From the NCBI GenBank assembly GCA_001029295.1, contig LDXJ01000051.1:43524-107523 (forward strand): a stretch of DNA of 64,000 nucleotides. The letters run 5' to 3'. Shown here one piece after another: positions 1 through 6,880 of this stretch. The notes beneath the pieces are model-generated. The model made no database searches. It was given only the letters and a program-made list of their open reading frames with translations, and had not been told where the DNA came from. The translations under genes and the position numbers were made by a program. This DNA comes from Peptococcaceae bacterium CEB3. GTDB taxonomy: Bacteria > Bacillota > Desulfitobacteriia > Desulfitobacteriales > Desulfitobacteriaceae. Each line of letters opens with the position of its first letter. Position 1 is the stretch's first letter.

Positions 1-880
1 GTTGAGCCGGGCTTTCCGTCTGAACGGAAATCTTGCTCGGAAGGCTTTGTTCCCCGTCGGTCGCCACAGTGGTCACCGCGATCTGGTAGGAGGTGTCTGC
101 TGTCAAACCTTGGACTTCATAGGACGTCTGATAAGTGTTCCCTACCACCTGCCCATTCAGCAGCACGTTATAGCTCTGTGCGTTCGGCACCGGCTGCCAA
201 GCTACCCAGACTGCGTCCGCGGACTTGTTGTAGGCCTGGAGGCCGGTTGGGGCCGGCACGGTGCTAATTGTGAAGGTCACCGGTTGGGATTGCGGGCCTT
301 CGCGGTTATCATTTGTAGCAGAAACGGCCACGGTATGCTGTCCCGCGGCCAGGTTTTTGAGTGTATCCGTCTGCATCCCGGCGGTCGGCGTCACCGTTGC
401 CGCTATCTTCCCGTCCAGATAGAGTGTATAGTCCGTAACGTTATAACTGCTCGGCAACGGCTGCCACAAGAGTTTGGCCGTTGTGCCAGTCGTGGACACC
501 GTGGGAGCGTTCGGAGCAATCGGTACTGGGGACAGGGTAGTAAAATTCACCGCGGATGATTGCGGCGAGTCACCGCCGGTATTGTTGGCGATGACATACA
601 CCGAATAGTTTGTATGCGGCGTTAGTCCCGATAAAGCGGCGGAGGGCTTGTTCGATCCAGCGTACACTTGGCCGTTAAGATACAGAGTGTATTGCGACGC
701 AGACGTAACCGCCGGCCAGGACACCTGGGCCGCGGTATCCGTTACGGCTGATATGACCACGCCAGTGGGTGATGCGGGAGGCGGAGGCGGCACTACGTTT
801 ACGTCTTGTACTGTAGCCAGGGCCGGCCTAGCTAGTGTCATCAAAAACAGTAGGGCAAGCGCGACTGAGAGCCTTTTCAT
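1..880 (-). CDS. Secreted fibronectin type III repeat protein (3' end outside window)
   Basis: The leftward reading frame is open from an ATG at 880 to the window edge, about 293 residues. It starts with a signal peptide (KRL, a hydrophobic run, then A-L-A). A proline run and three Fn3 domains of about 85 residues follow, each with the usual W-x-P-V core and a Y-x-V-x-V-x-A-x-N type strand. The ribosome site AAGAGGTG precedes the ATG. It lies directly after another Fn3 protein in the same direction, so both probably serve one extracellular structure. Fn3 repeats are common in phage tail or adsorption proteins and in Gram-positive surface adhesins. No enzymatic domain is visible; the C-terminus is unknown. 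Confidence 0.85.
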   Translation of the reverse strand, partial: MKRLSVALALLFLMTLARPALATVQDVNVVPPPPPASPTGVVISAVTDTAAQVSWPAVTSASQYTLYLNGQVYAGSNKPSAALSGLTPHTNYSVYVIANNTGGDSPQSSAVNFTTLSPVPIAPNAPTVSTTGTTAKLLWQPLPSSYNVTDYTLYLDGKIAATVTPTAGMQTDTLKNLAAGQHTVAVSATNDNREGPQSQPVTFTISTVPAPTGLQAYNKSADAVWVAWQPVPNAQSYNVLLNGQVVGNTYQTSYEVQGLTADTSYQIAVTTVATDGEQSLPSKISVQTESPAQ

Positions 881-944
881 GGACGTACACCTCTTAACTC
901 TTTAACTGTAAGTGACCCGGACTTCTCCTCTCCTCTTCCCTTCC

Positions 945-2708
945 TCACCTCCATTTACGAAAGACTTTTGCGGCCGCTACCATCATTGGGCTTGCCTTTA
1001 GTGCCAAAGCCAAAGCCAGCAGACTTCCCATGGGCAACAACGTAAGACCTATGTTCCCCAAAAGTCCTCCGGTGAGCATACTAGCACCCGGAGTTACCAG
1101 GGCAGAAACTGTGCTGCTGACAACGTTGCTAGGATACTGGCTGCCATTATGGACCTCTATCACCTGTAGCTGATAATTTCCCGGTTTCTCTGTCAGGGTG
1201 TATTGGTTCCCGGAGACGTTTGCTACTTGGTTGCCGTTAACCATGACGAGATAACTGTCAGACCCGGAAATTCCCGCCCATGATAACTGGACATTGTGAT
1301 TGTCTATACTGACCCTTAAGACAGGTGCTGGCACGGTGGTTGTAACGCTCAAAGGCTGGGAAGCTGGACTCATTCCGAACTGGTTCACGGCTTTGATAGT
1401 GATAGAGTTCATAGAGCCGGGTTGCAGACCCGTGACGGTGTAAGAGGGATTATAGACCACTGGCTGATTGACAGTTCCCAGCAGTGTTCCGTCTAGGTAG
1501 ACTTCGTAGCTTTGAGCGTCGGATTCTTTGCTCCAGTAGATGGTGAAAGAGGTATTGGTAATGTTTCCTGCACTTAAACCGCTTGGTGCCACAGGTGGTA
1601 TACCCTGTGTCGTCACAGTGAGGGGAGAGGACAGCTGACTATGCCCCCATATGTTTGCGGCTGCCACTTGGAAACTGTATGTCGTGTTGGGAGTTAGCCC
1701 TGTTACCGTGTAGGTAGTCGCCGTCGTGATTCCGACCTCACTGCCGTTTTCATAGATAATGTAATTGCTTGTGTTCGGAATGGCCGGCCACGAAAGCTCA
1801 ACTGAACTCGACGTGACGTTAGGGGCCTGTAGCCCAGTTGGGACAGTAGGGATACTCATGGGCCATTGGTAAGTTCCCCCGTAGACCCCGATGTTTGCCT
1901 GTGTTCCATCTGGATTTGTCCCGGTCCCAACATTTTGCCAAGCGGGAGACGAAATAAGGTACCTCTCTTGATCTGCAAAGGTAACTTTGAACAGGTTTAC
2001 GTAGCCTGCAGTGGCATTATAAACTCCTTGAGGGACAAAGGCGCAATTTATGAAGGTATCTTTGGTGTAAAAATCACGAGTATTTGCAGATAAAGGGGAC
2101 AGAAAATCGCAGTTGTTGAATTGAAGCTCAGTAACTGCAGCTCCAAGGGAATTTCCGGCGCAAATAGGGTAAAGGGCAGGGGATACCGGTCCCGTGTCAA
2201 ACACGCAGTTTGAAAACAGCAAGTTTATGCGTGCTCCGTCGTAAAAATACTCGTAAAAGCGGTTTCCGTTGTGTGGTCCGTTGCCGCTTAGAACAAATCT
2301 GATACCTACGAATTGATTCAATGAGTCCATTTGCATATTTCCGTTTGACTCGGTCGTTTGAAGATTAAAAGTTACCTGCCCGTCGTAGCCGGGAGCAGCC
2401 ATGTAGGTAACACGTTTGTCCGTTGTGAGTATGGACTCCAAACCTCCCGGAATATCGAATGTACCGGCACTCTCAATGTAGATAAGGGTGTTGTCCTGGG
2501 TGATGGAGGAAAACGCTTTGTCAATGGATTGATACGGATGAGCAGCGGAGCCGCTACCTGTGCTATCGCTGCCGGCGGCGCTCACATAAATAGTTTGGCT
2601 GTAAGTAGCCGCCTTGCCGGGAAGAGGAAAGACAAGTAGGCTCAGGCCGGCCACTAACAACGATATGAAGATCTTAATGCGGCGTCCGCCACCAGCCCTG
2701 CTTTGCAT
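945..2708 (-). CDS. Secreted beta-helix / fibronectin III protein with C-terminal membrane anchor
   Basis: 587 residues. A signal peptide (about 1-33) is followed by a region like DUF1565/pectin-lyase-type parallel beta-helices (about 34-290, opening with Y-V-S-A-A-G-S-D and A-H-P-Y-Q-S-I). Three Fn3 domains (about 293-370, 375-465, 468-545) and a hydrophobic anchor (about 552-578) with basic end R-K-W-R follow. The last 17 residues (A-S-P-M-M-V-A-A-A-K) resemble the C-terminus of the micro-proteins at 3927 and 4122 (A-A-P-M-V-I-G-A-A-K). The ATG has a GGGGG ribosome site and overlaps the end of the glycosyltransferase gene by 35 bp, so the two are probably co-translated. Likely a surface or virion receptor-binding protein; substrate unknown. 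Confidence 0.85.
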   Translation of the reverse strand: MQSRAGGGRRIKIFISLLVAGLSLLVFPLPGKAATYSQTIYVSAAGSDSTGSGSAAHPYQSIDKAFSSITQDNTLIYIESAGTFDIPGGLESILTTDKRVTYMAAPGYDGQVTFNLQTTESNGNMQMDSLNQFVGIRFVLSGNGPHNGNRFYEYFYDGARINLLFSNCVFDTGPVSPALYPICAGNSLGAAVTELQFNNCDFLSPLSANTRDFYTKDTFINCAFVPQGVYNATAGYVNLFKVTFADQERYLISSPAWQNVGTGTNPDGTQANIGVYGGTYQWPMSIPTVPTGLQAPNVTSSSVELSWPAIPNTSNYIIYENGSEVGITTATTYTVTGLTPNTTYSFQVAAANIWGHSQLSSPLTVTTQGIPPVAPSGLSAGNITNTSFTIYWSKESDAQSYEVYLDGTLLGTVNQPVVYNPSYTVTGLQPGSMNSITIKAVNQFGMSPASQPLSVTTTVPAPVLRVSIDNHNVQLSWAGISGSDSYLVMVNGNQVANVSGNQYTLTEKPGNYQLQVIEVHNGSQYPSNVVSSTVSALVTPGASMLTGGLLGNIGLTLLPMGSLLALALALKASPMMVAAAKVFRKWR

Positions 2709-3822
2709 ACGTCACCATCCCCCATGCCGTAACCGGAATCCAGCTAAAGAAGAAAATCCCCGACGTTAGAAGATAGCCAAATGCCGTTTTGCTTTTTATT
2801 TTTTCGGCTAATACTGGCAACAAATAAAACACCGGTGTCATCACAAACATGTTGAGAAAATAGATCGGGCCGGTCGAAATCAGGGAGTAAATAAACGAGA
2901 CAATAAGAATGACCTGCATCGGCACCCACATGACCGCGTCGAACGCACTTAACGCCGCCCGATAGTTTCCTTTGAACCAGTTCCTAAGCGCATATACGAA
3001 GAGCGCCGGAACGTATTTGAGCGTCACTTGCGTTTGCCCGCGGATCCAGCGCAGCCTTTGTCTCATCGAATCTTTCAGATTGTCTGGTTTCTGATCGTAC
3101 GCGACGGCACCGGCGGCCAAGGCTACTCTTTCCCCCTGCAGGAGCAGCTGGCAGGTATACTCTACATCGTCTACGAGCGATGTGACATGCCAGCCTATCT
3201 TCCTGATTATCTGCGTGCTGATGCAGACGCCGGTCCCGGCCAGCCATACGGACATTCCCAACTGCTGCCGGGTCATCATCATACGATACATGTACCAGTA
3301 CATGTATGCGTTGTTCATGCTCACCCAGGAATCACTGGCGTTCTGCGTTTCTCCATATGCCTGGATCACCTTGTCCCCCCGGCCCAGATGATAGTCCAAA
3401 ACCCCGAAGAAATTCCGGTCAATGTGATTGTCTGCATCCAGCACTACTACTGCATCGTACCGGCTTAAATCTATCTGCTGAAACGCCCATTCCAGGGCGA
3501 ATTGCTTCCCGCGTTGCAAAACGTTTTTTCTCTCTAAGACTTCGGCTCCGGCGCGCCGAGCTAGTTCCACGGTCCTGTCCGTGCAGTTATCGGCCACCAC
3601 AAAAACGCTGAATTGGCCATGGGGATAATCGGCCCCTAGAATCGATCCCACGGACGAGACTATGACTCTTTGCTCGTTGTGAGCAGGAACAAATACTGCG
3701 AAGGTGCTCTTTCCTGGCCCCCTCGGAGTTCCCACTTCCGGCCGCTTGATATGCAGACTGAAAAGCAGAAATGTAAGGTGGTAGAGGTAATAGGCTAGAA
3801 TAATTGTCAAGACGATTATCAC
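2674..3822 (-). CDS. Membrane-bound family 2 glycosyltransferase
   Basis: About 382 residues from a GTG at 3822. An N-terminal membrane helix precedes a GT2 domain (F-V-P-A-H-N-E near the start, A-D-N-C-T-D, V-L-D-A-D-N-H as the metal-binding DxD). The Q-R-L-R-W-I-R-G-Q motif is typical of processive, membrane-embedded synthases of the NodC/chitin-synthase group, and three or four C-terminal helices follow. I prefer the GTG because GGGGGA lies 8 bases upstream of it; the ATG at 3858 lies inside a terminator-like hairpin and has no ribosome site. The substrate is unknown. In a phage-like element it could modify surface polysaccharide or the adjacent Fn3 proteins. Confidence 0.85.
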   Translation of the reverse strand: MIIVLTIILAYYLYHLTFLLFSLHIKRPEVGTPRGPGKSTFAVFVPAHNEQRVIVSSVGSILGADYPHGQFSVFVVADNCTDRTVELARRAGAEVLERKNVLQRGKQFALEWAFQQIDLSRYDAVVVLDADNHIDRNFFGVLDYHLGRGDKVIQAYGETQNASDSWVSMNNAYMYWYMYRMMMTRQQLGMSVWLAGTGVCISTQIIRKIGWHVTSLVDDVEYTCQLLLQGERVALAAGAVAYDQKPDNLKDSMRQRLRWIRGQTQVTLKYVPALFVYALRNWFKGNYRAALSAFDAVMWVPMQVILIVSFIYSLISTGPIYFLNMFVMTPVFYLLPVLAEKIKSKTAFGYLLTSGIFFFSWIPVTAWGMVTYAKQGWWRTPH

Positions 3823-3848
3823 TGCATTATTCCCCCAAACAAAAATGA

Positions 3849-3869
3849 AAGCGGCCATGAAGGCCGCTT
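3849..3869 (-). terminator. Rho-independent terminator after the micro-protein array
   Basis: A perfect 8-bp stem AAGCGGCC/GGCCGCTT with a 5-base loop is followed on the minus strand by a T-rich tract (TCATTTTTGTTT). A second GC-rich hairpin lies just upstream at about 3880-3911. It sits between the last micro-protein and the glycosyltransferase and would reduce read-through, giving the coat-like genes higher expression than the genes downstream. Confidence 0.65.
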
Positions 3870-3926
3870 GGCGTGTTGACCGGGCACCGGCGGCCCGGGT
3901 GCTCCCGGTGGGAAAGAAAGGGATGC

Positions 3927-4079
3927 TTAGCGGCGCCGGCCACCAAAGGCGGTCTTGGCTGCTCCTATGACCATGGGGGCGGCCATAATGCCGAGACCAA
4001 TCGCAAGAATCGGCCAAATCGCGGTGAAAACTTGGCCCAGGTAAAGAAGGACATCCGACGCAGAAATACCTAACGACAT
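3927..4079 (-). CDS. Coat-like membrane micro-protein 7 (50 aa)
   Basis: 50 residues: short N-terminus with one aspartate, a single hydrophobic span (about 18-41) and a basic end G-G-R-R-R. GGAAAGGAGGT precedes the ATG. It is about 85 percent identical to the next upstream protein (4122-4271); both contain F-T-A-I-W-P-I-L-A-I-G-L-G-I-M. The build (no signal peptide, about 50 aa, one span, basic C-terminus) is that of coat proteins of filamentous phages such as Pf3. Last gene before a terminator. Function inferred only from architecture; it could also be a small holin- or pilin-like protein. Confidence 0.75.
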   Translation of the reverse strand: MSLGISASDVLLYLGQVFTAIWPILAIGLGIMAAPMVIGAAKTAFGGRRR

Positions 4080-4121
4080 GGGGGGCTACCTCCTTTCCAG
4101 AAAGAGTGGGACGAGAGGGGT

Positions 4122-4271
4122 TTAGCCGCGTCTGCCAAAAGCAGACTTGGCAGCACCAATAACCATCGGTGCGGCCATGATGCCCAGGCCAATTGCAAGA
4201 ATCGGCCAAATGGCGGTAAAGACCTGGCCCAGATAGTTGAGCACATCCGGAGCGGAAATGCCTAGACTCAC
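4122..4271 (-). CDS. Coat-like membrane micro-protein 6 (49 aa)
   Basis: 49 residues from a GTG preceded by GAGAGGAGGGAG. Near-duplicate of the protein encoded at 3927-4079 (differences mostly at the termini), with the same span and a C-terminus in R-R-G. The conserved A-A-P-M-V-I-G-A-A-K segment also occurs at the end of the Fn3 protein encoded at 945-2708. Seventeen bases separate it from the previous stop. The close duplication suggests a major structural subunit encoded twice. Confidence 0.75.
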   Translation of the reverse strand: MSLGISAPDVLNYLGQVFTAIWPILAIGLGIMAAPMVIGAAKSAFGRRG

Positions 4272-4287
4272 TTTGCTCCCTCCTCTC

Positions 4288-4446
4288 TCAATCGTCTTTG
4301 ATTTTACGGAAAGCTGCTATTATGCCACCTAACACGAGACCGGCTAGCATTATGGCGAATGCCGGAGCTATGATAGGCCACAAACTTGTCATTGTAGAAC
4401 TGAAAGCTTGGTAAAACAGGTTGATATTGTAATTGAGTGTCAACAC
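4288..4446 (-). CDS. Membrane micro-protein 5 (52 aa)
   Basis: 52 residues from a GTG with AGGTGAT upstream. The N-terminus is polar and aromatic (Y, N, F). One hydrophobic span (about 22-44) contains L-W-P-I-I-A-P and a G-G motif, and the end is charged (K-I-K-D-D). The W-P in the span and overall size match the neighbouring micro-proteins, so the genes probably share an ancestor. No family recognised. Confidence 0.65.
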   Translation of the reverse strand: MLTLNYNINLFYQAFSSTMTSLWPIIAPAFAIMLAGLVLGGIIAAFRKIKDD

Positions 4447-4460
4447 TTACATCACCTACA

Positions 4461-4616
4461 TCACCTATTCTGGTAGGCTTTTAAAATGTGTATAATGCCT
4501 CCGAACACGAACAAGGCCAAGAGCGCTCCGATAAATGGCCACAGAAGCGGAGTGAGGCTGCCAAATACATTGGCAAACTGTTGGTATACGGAGGTCATAT
4601 CAACGGTAAAACTCAT
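4461..4616 (-). CDS. Membrane micro-protein 4 (51 aa)
   Basis: 51 residues, ATG with GGTAGGGGAT upstream. The span at about 21-45 contains L-L-W-P-F-I-G-A and F-G-G-I-I, closely parallel to micro-protein 5. The C-terminus is short and basic/polar (K-A-Y-Q-N-R). Its stop is 14 bases from the next start, typical of a translationally coupled structural array. Function unknown. Confidence 0.65.
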   Translation of the reverse strand: MSFTVDMTSVYQQFANVFGSLTPLLWPFIGALLALFVFGGIIHILKAYQNR

Positions 4617-4620
4617 CTCG

Positions 4621-4746
4621 TCATCCCCTACCAAATTTAAGAATTGCCGTGAAGACGGCTAGACCCAAGGAAATGAGCCCGAGAATGTCTATCAGAAAAG
4701 GATTCGACAGGAACCAGAACACGCAGGCGTTGAAATTGTAGTCCAT
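4621..4746 (-). CDS. Membrane micro-protein 3 (41 aa)
   Basis: 41 residues: short N-terminus with one cysteine, a hydrophobic segment from about 8 to 36 and a basic end (K-F-G-R-G). The ATG follows GGTGGCGATGAC, and the start lies 1 base from the stop of the gene before it. Its stop is 4 bases from the next start. Size and spacing support a real gene; no homologue recognised. Confidence 0.6.
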   Translation of the reverse strand: MDYNFNACVFWFLSNPFLIDILGLISLGLAVFTAILKFGRG

Positions 4747-4747
4747 G

Positions 4748-4858
4748 TCATCGCCACCAGGTTATCAATTTGCCTATCAGGTAGCTCGCAATGAACGGAG
4801 CCAAGATCACAAAAGCATAGACGGCAAGGAGTGAATGACTGTCCAAGACGGTCCACAT
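4748..4858 (-). CDS. Membrane micro-protein 2 (36 aa)
   Basis: 36 residues, single membrane span (about 10-30) and basic end I-T-W-W-R. GGAGGGT precedes the ATG; the start overlaps the previous stop by one base (TGATG). It resembles minor coat proteins of filamentous phages (33-36 aa, one span) in size only. Function not known. Confidence 0.6.
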   Translation of the reverse strand: MWTVLDSHSLLAVYAFVILAPFIASYLIGKLITWWR

Positions 4859-5013
4859 CAGATATAACCCTCCCGATCGGCAATGTCATAAAGGACCTTG
4901 ACACCGACTAGGAGCGCGATCACCAGCAGGATACCGGCAATGATCATGTCGCCGTAACTCAGACTCTGTATGACTTCAAATACGCCATGAGGCGTTTGCA
5001 CCTGGTAATTCAT
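4858..5013 (-). CDS. Membrane micro-protein 1, first gene of the array (51 aa)
   Basis: 51 residues with a polar N-terminal third (Q-T-P-H-G, E), a single span (about 21-39) and an acidic/basic C-terminal tail. AGTAGGTGA lies before the ATG and a TATAAT promoter about 18 bases upstream, so the mRNA leader is only about a dozen bases. First of seven consecutive small membrane genes read as one unit. Function unknown. Confidence 0.65.
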   Translation of the reverse strand: MNYQVQTPHGVFEVIQSLSYGDMIIAGILLVIALLVGVKVLYDIADREGYI

Positions 5014-5030
5014 GCTAATCACCTACTTGC

Positions 5031-5060
5031 ATTATAGGCATATGATCCAGAGAACCGCAA
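5031..5060 (-). promoter_or_regulatory. Promoter of the micro-protein array
   Basis: On the minus strand a perfect TATAAT (5031-5036) has TTGCGG about 18 bases upstream. It lies after a terminator hairpin and 18 bases before the first micro-protein, so the array has its own promoter and can be made apart from the early leftward operon. Confidence 0.6.
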
Positions 5061-5086
5061 TGAACAAAAACTGTACAAAAAGTGAA

Positions 5087-5108
5087 GCGCCTAACGTGTG
5101 TTAGGCGC
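5087..5108 (-). terminator. Terminator of the leftward early operon
   Basis: Stem GCGCCTAA/TTAGGCGC with a 6-base loop, followed on the minus strand by TTCACTTTTTG. It directly follows the zinc-finger-like gene at 5115 and separates it from the array promoter. Confidence 0.7.
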
Positions 5109-5114
5109 GGTTTC

Positions 5115-5483
5115 CTATTCTTCTTCGGGAGTGTTTCCGGATTTCTTTAATTGCCTGAGCTCGTTTCTGAGCTCCGACAAGGCGTGGGGAATGCAAAGGT
5201 AGTATCCCAGAAATCCTTCTCGCCCGAAGCGCGTCATGTCTATGGCCCGATATAAGCGCCCCGTGTGAGAACATAGCATACATTTTCCGATCTGCGGCAT
5301 GTTGGCCGCCGCGGCCTCCTCGGCCTCGGTCATTTCAGAGAGGAAAAAGTCTGCGTTTCCCGCTATGACGTACTTGTTCCAGCACTCAATATGAAAAACT
5401 TGTAATTTGCCGTTAAGGCGTCCCATGTGCGCGTCCAGGGGCTGAACTACCTTCTTGCACAAGCCACATTCCATAACTTCCAT
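5115..5483 (-). CDS. Small cysteine-rich (LIM-like) hypothetical protein
   Basis: 122 residues. The N-terminus has C-G-L-C, then H-I-E-C-W, and a second C-M-L-C with a later C-x-x-H, the pattern of one or two structural zinc sites. The C-terminus is charged and probably helical. Start supported by AAAGGAGAG before the ATG. Last gene of the leftward operon. No named family recognised; probably a small DNA- or protein-binding phage accessory protein. Confidence 0.7.
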   Translation of the reverse strand: MEVMECGLCKKVVQPLDAHMGRLNGKLQVFHIECWNKYVIAGNADFFLSEMTEAEEAAAANMPQIGKCMLCSHTGRLYRAIDMTRFGREGFLGYYLCIPHALSELRNELRQLKKSGNTPEEE

Positions 5484-5541
5484 TGTTTATCTCTCCTTTT
5501 TTATTCTTGTTAGGCGAATTTTACATATTCCTCCCGCAATA

Positions 5542-6513
5542 CTATTTAGCAGATATCGGCGGCATATCGTCCCAAGTCCGCCCATCCAGTAGGCGGCCAG
5601 CTTCCTTTTTGCCCCAATGCTTGAAGAAGAAAGGTACACCCGCTTCCTGGCATTGATCCCGTAGGCCCCGCACCCAATCCGGATGCATCGGCCGGGCGTT
5701 GTGACCCGTCTCGGCACCCGCAATTACCCAGTCGAGCTTTCTAAGACCGTCATACTCATTCGTCATACTAGATTGAGGGTTCGACGCTTTGCCGTCCCAA
5801 GCCGCTAACCACCTTAGACTCACCGGCTCCAACAATGGCTCTGCACTAATAAAACGCACAGCGGCCGGTGTCTGTAGGAGCAGCGGAATTCGTTCGTCTG
5901 CCGTGGTTTGGTTCTCGACGGAGACACCGAACCAGACATTGGGCAGCGGGAATAGCTTGTTAGTATATCCCCAGGGCTTATATTCACTTCCTGAACTGTT
6001 TCTGCCATTTGAATCCCAATCGTGGCACGTCTCAGAAAACACTAATTCGCTGAAAAGCACGTCCGGATCTTCAACCATTGCAACCCATTTCATTGTCTGT
6101 GCCCAGCGTTGGAGCAAATCTGACGGCGACGAAGATGTGAAATATCGCCGCATCCTTTCTGGACGTTTGGTGAGAATCTGAAAGATATGATCCGGTTCGT
6201 TCTTAAATACTTTGCACGCCAATATCGTCCCGAACACCTCGTCCAGAAAATAATCCGGCACGTCATCGTGGAACAAATCGCTCATAGAATTTACGAAGAC
6301 ACGGCGCGGCTTGCGCCAGTGCAGGGGAGCGTACAGTTTGTCGGGATGAAGGGTCACGCTGAAAGGATCGTGCGCCGGGTATCCACAGCGCCCAGCAAGA
6401 CGTTTGGCCATGCGTTCGGCATAGCAATGCCGGCAACCGTCGGATACCTTGGTGCAGCCTGACACCGGATTCCACGTATTGTCTGTCCATTCGATTTTAG
6501 ATTTGACACCCAT
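5542..6513 (-). CDS. Phage Gp37/Gp68 family protein (DUF5131)
   Basis: 323 residues from the ATG at 6513 (AGAGGTG upstream). The N-terminus has the family signature W-T-D-x-T-W-N-P-V-x-G-C, then C-R-H-C-Y-A-E, a CxxxxxxCxxC arrangement resembling radical-SAM clusters. It continues with V-F-V-N-S-M-S-D-L-F-H and G-A-E-T-G-H-N-A-R, all typical of the full-length family. These proteins are common in phages and integrative elements; the reaction has not been established to my knowledge. The gene appears intact. Confidence 0.9.
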   Translation of the reverse strand: MGVKSKIEWTDNTWNPVSGCTKVSDGCRHCYAERMAKRLAGRCGYPAHDPFSVTLHPDKLYAPLHWRKPRRVFVNSMSDLFHDDVPDYFLDEVFGTILACKVFKNEPDHIFQILTKRPERMRRYFTSSSPSDLLQRWAQTMKWVAMVEDPDVLFSELVFSETCHDWDSNGRNSSGSEYKPWGYTNKLFPLPNVWFGVSVENQTTADERIPLLLQTPAAVRFISAEPLLEPVSLRWLAAWDGKASNPQSSMTNEYDGLRKLDWVIAGAETGHNARPMHPDWVRGLRDQCQEAGVPFFFKHWGKKEAGRLLDGRTWDDMPPISAK

Positions 6514-6557
6514 AGTTCGCACCTCTTTTATTCGTTTCTTTAAAGAAAAGGGTTGTT

Positions 6558-6866
6558 TTATCCGCTGTAATACATTAAGTGGTTCATCTTTCCTTGGAAC
6601 ATTCCAGAAAGAAGGCTTAAATTTTTATCCCTTTCCAGGGCATTAACAATATCTGTCTCTTCAAGCCTCGAATATTCGAGAAGTTTTTCGTATTTCTCCT
6701 TAATCTCGGCATTCAAGCTCTTTAGAACTTCGTTTTCTTTTGACAATTGATGGTTGACATCAATCAGTTCCATTATCCGTTCTGTGTAACGCTTCATCTC
6801 TTGTCTGATTTTGACCTCTTTTTCCTGAAAATGCTTTTCAGCTGCGGTAAACTTTTTGCCTTTCAT
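6558..6866 (-). CDS. Coiled-coil hypothetical protein
   Basis: 102 residues from the ATG at 6866 (GGGAGA 7 bases upstream); a GTG at 6884 would overlap the upstream gene. Almost entirely charged and helical, with heptad leucines and isoleucines over residues 10-75. Short gap to the upstream gene suggests co-translation. No family recognised. Confidence 0.6.
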   Translation of the reverse strand: MKGKKFTAAEKHFQEKEVKIRQEMKRYTERIMELIDVNHQLSKENEVLKSLNAEIKEKYEKLLEYSRLEETDIVNALERDKNLSLLSGMFQGKMNHLMYYSG

Positions 6867-6880
6867 GACAATTCTCCCTA

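Noticed and set aside
2..905. Rightward open frames at the left edge
   Set aside because: They are shadows of the leftward Fn3 protein, whose frame has a signal peptide, ribosome site and repeated domains.
3028..3611. Overlapping rightward frames within the glycosyltransferase gene
   Set aside because: No ribosome sites or recognisable domains; opposite strand encodes intact GT2 motifs.
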